A DNA stretch of 64,000 nt from Rhizobium phaseoli (lineage in GTDB: Bacteria > Pseudomonadota > Alphaproteobacteria > Rhizobiales > Rhizobiaceae): the NCBI RefSeq assembly GCF_003985125.1, contig NZ_ML133571.1, forward strand, positions 62,001-126,000. The letters are read 5' to 3'. Under the pieces are notes generated by a model that made no database searches, was not told where the DNA came from, and was given only the letters and a program-made list of their open reading frames with translations. Position numbers and translations under genes: made by a program. This document shows, piece after piece, positions 50,320-60,799 of this stretch. Each line of letters opens with the position of its first letter. The first letter of the stretch is position 1.

Positions 50320-51771
50320 TCAGGCGGTGCGGGAGCTTCTGTAAACAGAAACGCCGAGCTCCCTGATCTTCTTGCGCAAAGTGTTGCGGTTGAGGCCGAG
50401 AAGATCGGCCGCCTTGATCTGGTTGCCGCGCGTTGCCGTGAGCGCCGCAAGGATCAACGGGTATTCCATCTCGGTCAGCACACGGTCATAGAGGCCGGGC
50501 GGTGGCAGGTTTTCGCCGAAGCCGGCGAAATAGGTGCGCATATTCTCCTCGACGGCTTGCGCGATCGTCATTGAGCCGTTGCGGATTGGCCCCTTGTCGA
50601 TCGGGCTGTCGGGCACATCGGAGCGCAGCTCGGCATCGATGATCTCGCGGGTGATGACATCCTGCGGATAGAGCGCCATCAGGCGACGGATGAGGTTTTC
50701 CAGCTCGCGGACGTTGCCCGGCCAGGCATAGGCCTTCATCAGTTCCAGCGCCTCCTGATCAAAGCGCTTGGAGCCGAGGCCTTCCTTTTCGGCCTGCTGG
50801 ATGAAATGGCGCACAAGATCGGGAATATCCTCGGCGCGGTCGCGCAGCGGCGGCAGACGCAGCGGCACGACATTGAGGCGGTAGTAGAGGTCCTCGCGGA
50901 AGAGGCCCTGATTGATCGCCTGCTTCAGATCCTTGTTGGTGGCGGCGACGATGCGCACATCGGTGCGGATCGGCGTGCGGCCGCCGACGGTGGTGTATTC
51001 GCCCTGCTGCAGCACGCGCAGCAGCCGGGTCTGGGCGTCCATCGGCATGTCGCCGATTTCATCGAGAAACAGCGTACCGCCTTCGGCCTGCTCGAAACGG
51101 CCGGTCGAGCGGGTTTGCGCGCCGGTGAAGGCGCCCTTCTCATGGCCGAAGAGCTCGGATTCGATCAGGTCGCGCGGGATGGCCGCCATGTTGATCGCGA
51201 CGAAGGGGCCGTTGCGGCGCTTGCCGTAATCATGCAGCGCGCGGGCGACAAGCTCCTTGCCGGTGCCGGATTCGCCGGTGATCATCAGTGTCAGATCCGT
51301 CTGCATCAGGCGGGCAAGTACACGGTAGATTTCCTGCATCGCCGCCGACCGGCCGACGAGCGGCATGCCGTCCTGCATATCCTCTTCCAGCTTGGCAGGC
51401 TTGCGCTTCGGCTCGGCGAGCGCGCGGCCGATGATGCCGATCAGCTCGGTGAGATCGAAGGGCTTCGGCAGATAGTCATAGGCGCCCTTCTCCGAGGCCT
51501 TGATGGCGGTCATGAAGGTGTTCTGCGCGCTCATGACGAGAACCGGCAGATCGGGACGGGCCTTCTTGATGCGCGGCAAGAGGTCGAAGGCGTTTTCATC
51601 AGGCATCACCACGTCGGTGACGACAAGATCACCCTCGCCCGCCGAAATCCAGCGCCAGAGGGTAGCGGCGTTGGAGGTGATGCGAACATCATAGCCGGCG
51701 CGGCTCAAAGCCTGGTTGAGCACGGTGCGGATCGCCGCATCATCATCTGCAACGAGGATCGTGGCTGTCAT
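50320..51771 (-). CDS. ntrC: Nitrogen regulator NtrC
   Basis: A 483-residue sigma-54 activator: receiver domain with D53 ([17 protein letters not shown]), AAA+ domain with Walker [21 protein letters not shown], the intact GAFTGA loop ([15 protein letters not shown]), Walker [13 protein letters not shown], and the Fis-type helix-turn-helix ([15 protein letters not shown]). It turns on nitrogen-scavenging genes under nitrogen limitation. The start at 51771 overlaps the ntrB stop by 4 bp (ATGA). It is the last gene of dusB-ntrB-ntrC. Confidence 0.96.
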   Translation of the reverse strand: MTATILVADDDAAIRTVLNQALSRAGYDVRITSNAATLWRWISAGEGDLVVTDVVMPDENAFDLLPRIKKARPDLPVLVMSAQNTFMTAIKASEKGAYDYLPKPFDLTELIGIIGRALAEPKRKPAKLEEDMQDGMPLVGRSAAMQEIYRVLARLMQTDLTLMITGESGTGKELVARALHDYGKRRNGPFVAINMAAIPRDLIESELFGHEKGAFTGAQTRSTGRFEQAEGGTLFLDEIGDMPMDAQTRLLRVLQQGEYTTVGGRTPIRTDVRIVAATNKDLKQAINQGLFREDLYYRLNVVPLRLPPLRDRAEDIPDLVRHFIQQAEKEGLGSKRFDQEALELMKAYAWPGNVRELENLIRRLMALYPQDVITREIIDAELRSDVPDSPIDKGPIRNGSMTIAQAVEENMRTYFAGFGENLPPPGLYDRVLTEMEYPLILAALTATRGNQIKAADLLGLNRNTLRKKIRELGVSVYRSSRTA

Positions 51772-52922
51772 CGAGAAGGTCCTGTCGAGCTTGCGGAAGA
51801 AGCATCCTCGAGCGAAACGTCCTTCGACGCCGGCATGAGAACGCGGAAAGTCGTGCGGCTGTTCTGGCTGTCGCATTCGATGATGCCGCCGTGATCACCG
51901 ATGATCTTGGCAACCAGCGCCAGGCCGAGGCCGCTGCCGTTCGTCTTGGTGGTGATGAAGGGATCGAAGAGATGCGGCAGCAGATCGGCGGGAACGCCGG
52001 GGCCGTTGTCGTGAACGCAGAATTCCAAGGGCAGCGAGATCTTTTCGCGGGTGCCGGCGACGGAAAGACGAATGCCGGGGCGATAGGCGGTCGTCAGCAT
52101 GATCTCGCCGTCCGGCCGATCGCCGACCGCTTCGGCGGCGTTCTTCACCAGGTTGAGGAAGACCTGGACGAGCTGGTCGCGATTGGCATAGACGGCCGGC
52201 AGCGATGGGTCATAGCTCTCGGTGACGCGGATGTTGCGGGCAAAACCGGCCTTGGCGACGGCCTTCACATGATCGAGCACGGAATGGATATTGACCGGCA
52301 TGCGATCGACCGGACGTTCGTCGGAAAAGACTTCCATGCGATCGACCAGCGAGACGATGCGGTCAGTTTCGTCGCAGATCAGCCGGGTGAGCGCCCGGTC
52401 GTCGTCGACCGCGGACTGCTCGAGCAGCTGCGCGGCGCCGCGGATGCCGGAGAGCGGGTTCTTGATCTCATGCGCCAGCATCGAGGCGAGACCGGTCACC
52501 GAGCGGGCGGCGGCGCGATGCGTCAGCTGCCGGTCGATCTTGTCGGCCATCGATCGCTCCTGAAAGACGATGACGACGGCGCCGGGCTCGCTGATCACCG
52601 GGGCGACGTAGAGGTCGACGAGCTTGTCCTGACCGAGCCGTGGCGAGCTCAGATCGACGCGATATTCATTGACCGGCGCCTTCCGCTCGCGCACCTGGTC
52701 GATCAGGGCGAGCAGCGGGCTGCCGAAGGGAATGAAGGTCGAGATCCGGTAACGCGCGAGATGCGAGGCGCTGGCGCCGAAAAATGCCTCCGCCTCCCAA
52801 TTGGCGAAGGCGACGAAGCCGGATTCGTCGACCATGACAACCGGGTTCTGGATGGCGTTCAGCACGGCCATGGCGACGGTTCCGCCGGTCTGATCGGGCG
52901 GAGATATCGTATCCTTCGTCAT
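51768..52922 (-). CDS. ntrB: Nitrogen sensor kinase NtrB
   Basis: A 384-residue soluble histidine kinase: PAS domain ([20 protein letters not shown]), H-box with the phospho-acceptor His in [20 protein letters not shown], and an ATP-binding domain ([36 protein letters not shown]). It senses nitrogen status through PII proteins and phosphorylates or dephosphorylates NtrC. Both ends overlap its neighbours by 4 bp, so dusB, ntrB and ntrC are translated together. Confidence 0.95.
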   Translation of the reverse strand: MTKDTISPPDQTGGTVAMAVLNAIQNPVVMVDESGFVAFANWEAEAFFGASASHLARYRISTFIPFGSPLLALIDQVRERKAPVNEYRVDLSSPRLGQDKLVDLYVAPVISEPGAVVIVFQERSMADKIDRQLTHRAAARSVTGLASMLAHEIKNPLSGIRGAAQLLEQSAVDDDRALTRLICDETDRIVSLVDRMEVFSDERPVDRMPVNIHSVLDHVKAVAKAGFARNIRVTESYDPSLPAVYANRDQLVQVFLNLVKNAAEAVGDRPDGEIMLTTAYRPGIRLSVAGTREKISLPLEFCVHDNGPGVPADLLPHLFDPFITTKTNGSGLGLALVAKIIGDHGGIIECDSQNSRTTFRVLMPASKDVSLEDASSASSTGPSR

Positions 52923-53938
52923 GCCGCCTCCCGGCTGTCGACAAGAGCTGCATCAAGCGCATCATAAAGGCGTGCGGCCACCTCGCCCGGATCGCGCGAG
53001 GTCATGATCGCAGCCTTCTCGCCGCCGGCAAGCGCTGGGGCAAAACGCTCGAGATACCCGCCGAGATGCTTGCGGGCATGGCGGATCGCCACCGCCTCGC
53101 CATAGAAATCGAGCATCATCCGGTAATGTTCGACGGCGATATCGGCAATGTCTTCGCGTCGCGGCTCCGCCGCACCGGCAAGCACGCCGGCATGCCACGG
53201 CCTGCCCTGGCAGCCCCGGCCGATCATGACGGCATCGGCGCCGGAACGGCGCAATATTTCCTGCGCATCTTCCGCGGTCTCGACATCGCCATTGGCGATC
53301 AGCGGGATGGAGATGACGTCGCGGACGGCACGGATCGCATCCCAATCGGCGCGGCCTTCGTAGAATTGCATGCGGGTCCGCCCATGAATGGTGACGAGCT
53401 GGATGCCGGCGGCTTCGGCGCGGCGGGCAATGTCGGGCGCGTTGATGGAATTCTCGTCCCAGCCGAGACGCATCTTCAGCGTCACAGGAATATCGACGGC
53501 CTTGACCGTCGCCTCGATCAGGCCGAGCGCGTGATCGGGATCGCGCATCAGCGCCGAGCCGGAATAACCGCCGATCACCTTTTTTGCCGGGCAACCCATA
53601 TTGATGTCGATGATATCGGCGCCATGATCGGCAGCGATCTTGGCTGCCTCCGCCATCCAGTGCGCCTCGCGGCCGGCGAGCTGCACCATATGCGGCCGGA
53701 AGCCGGCCGCCTTGAGCCGCGACCAGGATTCGGCGGTGTCATTGACCAGCTCGCGGCTCGCCACCATCTCGGTGACCACGAGCCCGGCGCCGAAGCGCCA
53801 GGCCAACTCGCGGAAGGGCATGTCCGTCACGCCGGACATCGGCGCCAGCACAACCCGGTTCCGCACGGATACGGATCCGATTCGGAAAGGCGCTGCGAGG
53901 TCCTTGGAAATCAAATGATTATCTTTCAGGCACACCAT
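52919..53938 (-). CDS. dusB: tRNA-dihydrouridine synthase DusB (NifR3)
   Basis: The 339-residue flavoprotein is a TIM barrel: [20 protein letters not shown] at the start, the catalytic Cys in [20 protein letters not shown] near residue 108, and [20 protein letters not shown]. It reduces uridine to dihydrouridine in tRNA. In rhizobia it was named nifR3 because it begins the ntrBC operon. It diverges from ispDF; the shared promoter region is 143 bp. Confidence 0.93.
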   Translation of the reverse strand: MVCLKDNHLISKDLAAPFRIGSVSVRNRVVLAPMSGVTDMPFRELAWRFGAGLVVTEMVASRELVNDTAESWSRLKAAGFRPHMVQLAGREAHWMAEAAKIAADHGADIIDINMGCPAKKVIGGYSGSALMRDPDHALGLIEATVKAVDIPVTLKMRLGWDENSINAPDIARRAEAAGIQLVTIHGRTRMQFYEGRADWDAIRAVRDVISIPLIANGDVETAEDAQEILRRSGADAVMIGRGCQGRPWHAGVLAGAAEPRREDIADIAVEHYRMMLDFYGEAVAIRHARKHLGGYLERFAPALAGGEKAAIMTSRDPGEVAARLYDALDAALVDSREAA

Positions 53939-54081
53939 GTAACTGCATTATTTTTAGCCACAGATCGATGGCTTTGCCAAGAGGGCTCGGATCGGAATCG
54001 ATATTTTTCGGACAGATGCTGGAAAAGGCCCAAGCAAGAGGTTAGAGCACTCCGGTCAATTCCGCATATTTTAGGGGATTT

Positions 54082-55299
54082 ATGCTGCAAATGCCGTCCA
54101 AGCAACCGATATCGGCTGGAATTGTCATCGTTGCCGCCGGCCGCGGCGAGCGTGCCGGATCCCTCAAGGAAGGCCCCAAGCAATATCGCCCGATCGGCGG
54201 CAAGCCGGTTATCGTCCATACGCTTGAAAACTTCATGACATGGGAGCCGGCGACTGCGATCGTCGTCATCATTCATCCCGATGACGAGGCGCTGTTTGCC
54301 AAGGCATTCCGCCATATCATTTCGGCAACGCCGATCGAAACGGTGCATGGCGGCCCGACCCGGCAGCAATCGGTGCTTGCCGGCCTTCGATACCTCAAGG
54401 ACAAGCATGTCAGCCATGTGCTGATCCACGATGCGGTGCGGCCTTTTTTCGACCACGCGCTTCTCGACCGCATTGCCGAAAACCTTGGCAACGGCGCGCT
54501 AGCAGTGCTGCCGGCCATGCCGGTCACCGATACGCTGAAACGCGCCGACGGCGCCGGCACGGTGCTGACGACTGTATCGCGCGAGCAGCTTTATGCGGCG
54601 CAGACGCCGCAATCCTTCGCCTTCGACACCATTCTCGACGCGCATGAGAAGGCGGCGGCGAGTGGACGCGGCGATTTTACCGACGACGCCTCGATCGCCG
54701 AATGGGCGGGCATTCCGGTGACGATCGTCGAGGGCACGACCGACAACGTCAAGCTGACGGTGAAGAAGGATATCACCATGGCCGACGACAAGCTGTCGGC
54801 CTCGCTGCTTCCCGATGTGCGCACCGGCAATGGCTACGACGTGCACCAGCTCGAAGCGGGCGACGGCGTGACGCTCTGCGGCGTATTCATTCCGCACGAC
54901 CAAAAGCTGAAAGGCCATTCGGATGCCGACGTGGCGCTGCATGCGCTGACCGATGCGCTGCTTGCCACCTGCGGCGCCGGCGATATCGGTGATCATTTCC
55001 CGCCATCCGACCCGCAATGGAAGGGAGCGGCCTCGCGCATCTTCATCGAGCATGCCGCGCAGATCGTGCGCGAACGCGGCGGCACGATCATGAATGCCGA
55101 TGTCTCGCTCATCGCCGAGGCGCCGAGGGTCGGGCCGCATCGCGAGGCCATGCGGGCGAACCTGTCGGAATATCTCGGGATCGATCTCGAGCGCTGCTCG
55201 GTCAAGGCGACGACCAACGAGACGATCGGCTTCGTCGGCCGGCGCGAAGGCATCGCGGCGATCGCCACGGCGACCGTCGTCTATCGCGGGAGGACATGA
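54082..55299 (+). CDS. ispDF: Bifunctional IspD/IspF of the MEP isoprenoid pathway
   Basis: A 405-residue fusion. Residues 10-235 are the cytidylyltransferase half: [20 protein letters not shown] near residue 14 and [11 protein letters not shown] near residue 115. Residues 248-405 are the cyclodiphosphate synthase half: [15 protein letters not shown] with the zinc Asp and His, and [19 protein letters not shown]. It converts MEP toward isoprenoid precursors in the cytoplasm. Fusions are usual in alphaproteobacteria. The start ATG follows TAGGGGATTT; the next gene overlaps its stop by one base. Confidence 0.95.
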   Translation: MLQMPSKQPISAGIVIVAAGRGERAGSLKEGPKQYRPIGGKPVIVHTLENFMTWEPATAIVVIIHPDDEALFAKAFRHIISATPIETVHGGPTRQQSVLAGLRYLKDKHVSHVLIHDAVRPFFDHALLDRIAENLGNGALAVLPAMPVTDTLKRADGAGTVLTTVSREQLYAAQTPQSFAFDTILDAHEKAAASGRGDFTDDASIAEWAGIPVTIVEGTTDNVKLTVKKDITMADDKLSASLLPDVRTGNGYDVHQLEAGDGVTLCGVFIPHDQKLKGHSDADVALHALTDALLATCGAGDIGDHFPPSDPQWKGAASRIFIEHAAQIVRERGGTIMNADVSLIAEAPRVGPHREAMRANLSEYLGIDLERCSVKATTNETIGFVGRREGIAAIATATVVYRGRT

Positions 55300-55799
55300 T
55301 GGGCCTTTTCCCTGCTGATATCCTTTCGGCGGCAGAGGCGATCATCCGTGACTTCACCGCGGCGGGGCTGATGGTGTCAACCGCCGAATCCTGTACCGGA
55401 GGGCTGATATCAGGCGCGCTGACGGAGATATCCGGCTCATCCGCCGTCGTCGACCGCGGCTTCGTCACCTACACGAACAGCGCCAAGATCGAGCAGCTCG
55501 GCGTGCAGGCGCAAACGCTGCTGCGCTTCGGCGCAGTCTCTGAGGAGACCGCCCGGCAAATGGTGCACGGCGCCCTCTTCCGCTCGCGTGCCGACATCGC
55601 CGTCGCCGTCACCGGCATTGCCGGCCCCGGCGGCGGATCGGCCGAAAAACCGGTCGGCTTGGTGCATCTTGCCGCCAAATCGCGCGGTGGCGCCCTCATC
55701 CATCGGAAAATGCTCTATGGCGACATCGGCCGCAGCGAGGTTCGGATGGCCACGGTCAGGACGGCGCTGGAGATGGTGCGTTCGCTGCTCACGGGCTGA
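55299..55799 (+). CDS. pncC: CinA C-terminal family protein (nicotinamide-nucleotide amidase)
   Basis: A 166-residue protein consisting of the CinA C-terminal domain: SAAEAIIRDFTAAGLMVSTA, then ESCTGGLISGALTEISGSSA near residue 29, and VAVTGIAGPGGGSAEKPVGL. The domain hydrolyses nicotinamide mononucleotide to recycle pyridine nucleotides. The start is the second of two adjacent ATGs (TGATG overlap with ispDF), after GGGAGGAC. The pair ispDF-pncC is translationally coupled. Confidence 0.9.
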   Translation: MGLFPADILSAAEAIIRDFTAAGLMVSTAESCTGGLISGALTEISGSSAVVDRGFVTYTNSAKIEQLGVQAQTLLRFGAVSEETARQMVHGALFRSRADIAVAVTGIAGPGGGSAEKPVGLVHLAAKSRGGALIHRKMLYGDIGRSEVRMATVRTALEMVRSLLTG

Positions 55800-55816
55800 G
55801 GAGCCTGCAACCGCCG

Positions 55817-56269
55817 TCAGACCGGAGCGTAGATCTTGCCGGCGCGCGTCTCGAAGGCTTCGGTGAACATGCGGAAGGCGCGGTCGAACATCGAGCCCAT
55901 CAGCGCGCCGAGAATGCGGCTCTTGAACTCGTAGTCGATGAAGAAATCGATCGTGCAGCCGCCGGACGGCGTCTCGGCAAAATGCCAGCGATTCTCGAGA
56001 TACTTGAACGGGCCATCGATATATTTGACCTCGATCACCCGCGCGGCCCGGTTCAAAAGCACCTGGGTCGTGAAGGTCTCGCGGATCGCCTTGTAGCCGA
56101 CAGTCATGTCGGCCACGAGCAGGATCTTGCCGTCACGCTCCTTGCGGCTCCTGACCGACAGCGCCTCGCACAGCGGCAGGAACTCGGGATAATGTTCGAC
56201 ATCGGCAACGAGATCGAACATCTGGTCGGGCGTATGCGGAACGGAACGGTGGGTTTCGAATTGCGGCAT
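55817..56269 (-). CDS. Coq10/RatA-type START domain protein
   Basis: A 150-residue protein of the polyketide cyclase/START fold: SVPHTPDQMFDLVADVEHYP near residue 8, then FLPLCEALSVRSRKE and YEFKSRILGALMGSMFDRAF near the end. In bacteria these are annotated as RatA toxin-like or ubiquinone-binding Coq10 homologues; the latter role is likelier here. It converges with pncC, 17 bp away. The ATG at 56269 is preferred over one nine bases upstream. Confidence 0.85.
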   Translation of the reverse strand: MPQFETHRSVPHTPDQMFDLVADVEHYPEFLPLCEALSVRSRKERDGKILLVADMTVGYKAIRETFTTQVLLNRAARVIEVKYIDGPFKYLENRWHFAETPSGGCTIDFFIDYEFKSRILGALMGSMFDRAFRMFTEAFETRAGKIYAPV

Positions 56270-56278
56270 AGGCGGCAA

Positions 56279-56857
56279 TTAAGCGGGCCGGCCGAGAAGA
56301 TCAAGAAGCTCGCGCATCTGGCGATGGGATTTTAGCTGGAGAATCGGCATTTCAGGGCCGTGCTCTGCGATCCCGGCGGCATGATCTCGAAGTGCCGCCT
56401 CGATTAACGGGACCGCATCGCGCTCGAAGTTCCAGATATAGGAAAGCGCATCGAGCGAGAGGCTTTCATGGCAGCCGGCAGGCAGTTCGGGGCGATTTCG
56501 CCCTAGATAACGCAATGCTCTTGAGATGGCGCCGTACAGACAGACATGCCTTGGCGGGCGAAGCCAGATGACCGCCTGCGCGCGCGGCAGGCGGAGATGG
56601 AAGGAGCTGAGACCGGTTCCATCCATGATCCAGCGCTCTCCCGCCACGGCCTTGGCGATAAAGCGATCGATCTCATCGCGCGGCCTCTTTCTCCAGCCCG
56701 GCAGCCAGTAGAACTCGCAGTCCATGGAGATGTAAGTAAGGTCGAGCGCTCGCGAGAGCCGCTTTGCGAGCGTGCTCTTGCCGCTGCCGGGGCAGCCAAT
56801 CACCAGGATACGGTCGGCTGCGGCCAGCATCGAATTCAACCCGGATGTGACATTCAT
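56279..56857 (-). CDS. P-loop kinase, adenylate kinase-like (FlaR/topology modulation type)
   Basis: A 192-residue NTPase with Walker A VIGCPGSGKSTLAKRLSRAL near residue 19 and an arginine-rich lid with IWLRPPRHVCLYGAISRALR. It resembles small adenylate-kinase-like proteins often called topology modulation factors; a firm substrate is unknown. It lies nine bases before the START gene on the same strand and may share its transcript. The ATG at 56857 is the only reasonable start. Confidence 0.8.
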   Translation of the reverse strand: MNVTSGLNSMLAAADRILVIGCPGSGKSTLAKRLSRALDLTYISMDCEFYWLPGWRKRPRDEIDRFIAKAVAGERWIMDGTGLSSFHLRLPRAQAVIWLRPPRHVCLYGAISRALRYLGRNRPELPAGCHESLSLDALSYIWNFERDAVPLIEAALRDHAAGIAEHGPEMPILQLKSHRQMRELLDLLGRPA

Positions 56858-56930
56858 CTGCGACCGCCCAAGGAAAAACCGCGATGAAAACCGCTGCGGT
56901 CAGTTTGCTAATTACCCTTGCTCTCTACTC

Positions 56931-57021
56931 GGCGTCATCCTCGACCTTGTGCTGCCTTGTGCCGAGGATCTGCTGCCCTATCGACTAGAGGCAGATGCTC
57001 GGGACAAGCCCGAGCATGACG
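56931..57021. repeat. Intergenic imperfect palindrome
   Basis: GGCGTCATCCTCG at 56931-56943 faces CCCGAGCATGACG at 57009-57021 in inverted order, with inner segments GTCGATAG-like and GCTCGGGACAAGCCCGAGC at 56997-57015. It resembles the inverted units of the repeat at 39649-40175 and lies between lipA and the kinase gene. Confidence 0.5.
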
Positions 57022-57101
57022 AAAGAGAGGTTGGCTGGCATTGTCCACCGGCCATCTGACCGCAGCGAAGATTTTCAGAGCCGCTTAAGCAAGCGCAAAC
57101 C

Positions 57102-58073
57102 TTACTCAGCTGCAACCAGAAGCTTCTTCTCACGCGCCGCACGCAGCCGCGCAAAGTCGTCGCCGGCATGGTGGGAGGAGCGGGTCAGCGGGCTGGAGGC
57201 GACCATCAGGAAGCCCTTGCTGTAGGCGACCGTCTCGTAGGACTTGAACTCGTCCGGGGTGACGAAGCTTTCGACCTTGTGGTGCTTGCGGGTCGGCTGC
57301 AGGTATTGGCCGATCGTCAGGAAGTCGACATCGGCGGTGCGGAGGTCGTCCATCAGCTGGAGAACTTCGTTGCGCTCCTCGCCGAGGCCGACCATGATGC
57401 CCGACTTGGTGAACATGGTCGGGTCGAGTTCCTTCACCCGCTGCAAGAGCCGGATGGAGTGGAAGTAGCGGGCACCGGGGCGAACCGTCAGATAGTTGCC
57501 GGCAACCGTTTCCATATTGTGGTTGAAGACGTCAGGCTTGGCGGCGACGACGCGCTCCAAGGCACCCGGCTTCTTCAGGAAGTCCGGCGTCAGGATTTCG
57601 ATCGTCGTTGCCGGCGAGGCGGCGCGGATCGCCCAGATCACCTTTTCGAAATGTTCGGCGCCGCCGTCCTCAAGGTCGTCGCGGTCGACGGAGGTGATGA
57701 CGACGTGGGAAAGGCCCATCTCCTTGACCGCCTTGGCGACGTTCTCCGGCTCTGCCATGTCGAGCGCGTTCGGTTTGCCGGTCGCGACATTGCAGAAGGC
57801 GCAGGCGCGGGTGCAGATCTCGCCCATGATCATGAAGGTGGCGTGCTTCTTGTCCCAGCACTCGCCGATATTCGGGCAGCCGGCCTCCTCGCAGACGGTG
57901 ACGAGCTTGTGCTCCTTCACGATCGCCCGCGTCTCGGCATAACCCTTGGAAGTCGGCGCCTTGACGCGGATCCAGTCCGGCTTGCGCATGACTTCCGTAT
58001 CCGGCCGATGCGCCTTCTCCGGATGGCGCACGCGCTTGGCGTCGGGATTGATCGTGTCGAGAATTGTCACCAT
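57102..58073 (-). CDS. lipA: Lipoyl synthase
   Basis: The 323-residue radical-SAM enzyme has both iron-sulfur cysteine sets: [20 protein letters not shown] near residue 60 for the auxiliary cluster and [20 protein letters not shown] near residue 87 for the SAM cluster; the conserved [10 protein letters not shown] lies near the C-terminus. It inserts sulfur into octanoyl chains on E2 subunits such as PdhC. It lies in the same block as lpdA and the pdh genes, all on the minus strand. Confidence 0.96.
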   Translation of the reverse strand: MVTILDTINPDAKRVRHPEKAHRPDTEVMRKPDWIRVKAPTSKGYAETRAIVKEHKLVTVCEEAGCPNIGECWDKKHATFMIMGEICTRACAFCNVATGKPNALDMAEPENVAKAVKEMGLSHVVITSVDRDDLEDGGAEHFEKVIWAIRAASPATTIEILTPDFLKKPGALERVVAAKPDVFNHNMETVAGNYLTVRPGARYFHSIRLLQRVKELDPTMFTKSGIMVGLGEERNEVLQLMDDLRTADVDFLTIGQYLQPTRKHHKVESFVTPDEFKSYETVAYSKGFLMVASSPLTRSSHHAGDDFARLRAAREKKLLVAAE

Positions 58074-58119
58074 TGCAGTTTCAGCTTTCTACCGCCTCTA
58101 CGCGGCAAATCTCCAGGAC

Positions 58120-58368
58120 CTAGCGCCGCACCAGCCGCGCAAGGAATATCAGCAGGCAGGCGCCAAGGAAACCCGTGACGAAATAACCGAGCCGTCCGCC
58201 GGCGAGCTGGACATGGAACTGGGCGAGGATGGCGGTGGCGACGACCGAGCCGACGATGCCGAGCACGATGTTCAGGAAAATCCCGTACCGCGCCTCCATC
58301 AGCTTGCCGGCGAGCCAGCCTGCAAGGCCGCCGATGATGATTGCCGAAATCCAGCCCACGCCTTCCAT
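58120..58368 (-). CDS. GlsB/YeaQ/YmgE family small membrane protein
   Basis: An 82-residue protein with three predicted membrane helices (WISAIIIGGLAGWLAGKLME, IFLNIVLGIVGSVVATAILA and LGYFVTGFLGACLLIFLARL). It matches the transglycosylase-associated YeaQ/YmgE family, linked to stress tolerance. It is paired with a paralogue at 58384, only 15 bp away. Molecular function is not known. Confidence 0.85.
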   Translation of the reverse strand: MEGVGWISAIIIGGLAGWLAGKLMEARYGIFLNIVLGIVGSVVATAILAQFHVQLAGGRLGYFVTGFLGACLLIFLARLVRR

Positions 58369-58383
58369 GCCTGCCCTTACCCC

Positions 58384-58638
58384 TTAAGCGACCGCCCTGG
58401 CGATCAGCACCACGATGATGGCGCCGACGGTGGCGTGGATGATCTGCACGACCAGCGCGTTATCAATACCCAGCGAAATGCCGAGCGCGCTGAACAGATA
58501 GCCGCCGACGAAGGCGCCGATGATGCCGCTGAGCAAGCATCGGATCAAGCCGCCGCCACCGACGACCAGACTTGCAAGAAAGCCTGCCACCAGACCGATC
58601 AGCAAAAACACCAGCAACGCTTGCGTCTCCATAGACAT
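58384..58638 (-). CDS. GlsB/YeaQ/YmgE family small membrane protein
   Basis: An 84-residue protein of the same family, with GGGGLIRCLLSGIIGAFVGG in the middle as its hallmark and helices at both ends. It is the first gene of a two-gene paralogous pair. ATG 58638 follows GGAAATCCTC; an internal ATG two codons later is also possible. It lies 96 bp from the end of lpdA. Confidence 0.83.
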   Translation of the reverse strand: MSMETQALLVFLLIGLVAGFLASLVVGGGGLIRCLLSGIIGAFVGGYLFSALGISLGIDNALVVQIIHATVGAIIVVLIARAVA

Positions 58639-58734
58639 GAGGATTTCCTTTCGTTTTATCCACCCTGGGCGATGAACTCGTCGCCACGGGAGGACGGCTC
58701 GCCGCCTCGGGATAGAGGGCAGCCCTGGAAATTA

Positions 58735-60198
58735 TCAAGCGTTCAGCACACGGCCATAGGCATCGAGCACGGCTTCCTTCATCGTCTCGGAGACGGTCGG
58801 ATGCGGGAAGATGGTGTGCATCAGTTCTTCCTCGGTCGTTTCGAGGTTCATCGCAACGACGAAGCCTTGGATGAGTTCGGTGACTTCAGCGCCGACCATG
58901 TGGGCGCCGAGAAGCTCGCCGGTCTTCTTGTCGAAGATCACCTTCACCATACCCTGGTCTTCGCCGAGCGCGATAGCCTTGCCGTTGGCGGCGAAAGAGA
59001 AGCGGCCGACGCGGATGTCGCGGCCCTGCTCCTTGGCCTTGGCTTCGGTGAGACCGACGGAGGCGACCTGCGGATTGCAATAGGTGCAGCCCGGAACCTT
59101 GCCCTTGTCGGTCGGATGAACATTCGGCAGGCCGGCAATCTTCTCGACGCAGACCACACCCTCATGCTCGGCCTTGTGCGCCAGCATCGGCGGGCCGGCA
59201 ACGTCGCCGATCGCATAGATGCCGGCGACATTGGTCTTGCCGTAACCATCAGCAACAACGCAGCCGCGGTCGGTCTTGATGCCAAGCGCTTCGAGACCGA
59301 GATTTTCGATGTTACCCTGGACGCCGACGGCCGAAATCATCCGATCGGCGGTGATCTGCTGCATCTTGCCATCTGACGTTTCGACATGGGCGGTGATGCT
59401 GCCCGCGCCCTTCTCGACCTTCGTGACTTTGGCGCTGGTGAAGATCTTGAGGCCGCGTTTTTCCAGCTGCTTGCGGGCGATGGCGGTGATTTCCGCATCC
59501 TCGACCGGCATGATGGTCGGCATGACTTCCACGACCGTGACGTCGACGCCCATCGAGCGGTAGAAGCTGGCGAATTCGATGCCGATCGCGCCCGATCCCA
59601 TGACGATCAGCGACTTCGGCAGCGCGTCCGGTTTCAGTGCCTCGAAATAGGTCCAGATCAGCTTGCCATCAGGCTCGATGCCCGGCAGCGCGCGCGGACG
59701 GGCGCCGGTGGCGATGATGATGTGCTTGGCGGTATAAGTGCCCTCGCCCTTGACGTTCTTCGGCAGCGGATGCTGCGGCTCGACCACAGGCTTCGACGAC
59801 TTGCCGACGACGATCTCGCCGGGCTGAGCCCCGGTCGAAGCCTTGGTGAGCTTCCCCTCGCCCCAGATGATGTCGATCTTGTTCTTCTTCATCAGGAAGC
59901 CGACGCCGGCATTGAGACGGGCGGAAACGGCGCGCGAGCGGCCGACGACGGCCTTGGCATCCGGCTTGACCGTGCCTTCGAGAACGAGGCCGAAATCCTT
60001 GAAATGATTGGCGTGATCGAGCACCTCGGCCGAGCGCAGCAGCGCCTTGGTCGGGATGCAGCCCCAGTTCAGGCAGATGCCGCCCATATGCTCGCGCTCG
60101 ACAATCGCCGTCTTGAGGCCGAGCTGGCTGGCGCGGATGGCGGCGACATAGCCGCCCGGACCGGAGCCGATGATGATGACGTCGTAGGATTCAGCCAT
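58735..60198 (-). CDS. lpdA: Dihydrolipoyl dehydrogenase (E3)
   Basis: The 487-residue flavoprotein has an FAD fold (DVIIIGSGPGGYVAAIRASQ near residue 5), the redox-active disulfide GGICLNWGCIPTKALLRSAE, the NAD site MGSGAIGIEFASFYRSMGVD, and the dimer end HPTVSETMKEA with the catalytic His-Glu pair. It reoxidises dihydrolipoyl groups with NAD. Located after pdhC on the same strand, it should serve pyruvate dehydrogenase. Start 60198 is preferred over a longer frame into the next gene. Confidence 0.95.
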   Translation of the reverse strand: MAESYDVIIIGSGPGGYVAAIRASQLGLKTAIVEREHMGGICLNWGCIPTKALLRSAEVLDHANHFKDFGLVLEGTVKPDAKAVVGRSRAVSARLNAGVGFLMKKNKIDIIWGEGKLTKASTGAQPGEIVVGKSSKPVVEPQHPLPKNVKGEGTYTAKHIIIATGARPRALPGIEPDGKLIWTYFEALKPDALPKSLIVMGSGAIGIEFASFYRSMGVDVTVVEVMPTIMPVEDAEITAIARKQLEKRGLKIFTSAKVTKVEKGAGSITAHVETSDGKMQQITADRMISAVGVQGNIENLGLEALGIKTDRGCVVADGYGKTNVAGIYAIGDVAGPPMLAHKAEHEGVVCVEKIAGLPNVHPTDKGKVPGCTYCNPQVASVGLTEAKAKEQGRDIRVGRFSFAANGKAIALGEDQGMVKVIFDKKTGELLGAHMVGAEVTELIQGFVVAMNLETTEEELMHTIFPHPTVSETMKEAVLDAYGRVLNA

Positions 60199-60215
60199 GT
60201 GTGTCCTGCCCTTTG

Positions 60216-60797
60216 TTACGCTGCGCTGCGGGTCATGAGCACCCACGCGTGGCTCTTGCTGTTATCGAAGAGCGGCACGGCATCGGCGCGCGCAGCCTCC
60301 AAAAATCCGTTTCTTCCATAAAGCGACAAAGCCGCTTCGTTATCACTTGCGGTGATCAGACTGACGGGCCGGCGATCGGCCCTGTCGATCTGATCCTCCA
60401 GCAACCTTTTCCCGATGCCGATGCCGCGCAGATGGCGATAGACGCCGAGACTGCCGATGAACCAGCTTCCGACCACCGTCTTCTGCAAGGCGAGCATCGG
60501 CTCGGTCGCCGCAATCGTCGCCTCGATATCGCCTATGCCCTCATCCAGCGCATGACCGATCGCCACGCCCGCGACTTCGCCATAGACCTCGGCGATGACG
60601 GCATCCCGCCAGCCGCCGACGCCTTCCTCCTCGCTCATCTTCCGCCTGCCGCATTCCAGCGGCGTGTCGCTAGCGCCATTCGCCACATCGGCGAACCACA
60701 GCCAGGAGGCAAAACCGTGCGACGCGATATCCGCCAGGATCGCCAGCTCCGAAGCATCCCGCCGTGACGCCTGCCGCAGCGCGACGAAGGAAGCCAT
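60216..60797 (-). CDS. GNAT family N-acetyltransferase
   Basis: A 193-residue protein with the GNAT fold: VIAEVYGEVAGVAIGHALDE near residue 67, the acetyl-CoA loop SLGVYRHLRGIGIGKRLLED near residue 115 (R-G-x-G-x-G), and SDNEAALSLYGRNGFLEAAR near residue 152. It transfers acetyl groups to an amine, of an unknown substrate. It sits between lpdA and the SGNH hydrolase gene with gaps of 17 and 2 bp, so it is part of the pdh-lpdA transcription block. Confidence 0.85.
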   Translation of the reverse strand: MASFVALRQASRRDASELAILADIASHGFASWLWFADVANGASDTPLECGRRKMSEEEGVGGWRDAVIAEVYGEVAGVAIGHALDEGIGDIEATIAATEPMLALQKTVVGSWFIGSLGVYRHLRGIGIGKRLLEDQIDRADRRPVSLITASDNEAALSLYGRNGFLEAARADAVPLFDNSKSHAWVLMTRSAA

Positions 60798-60799
60798 GC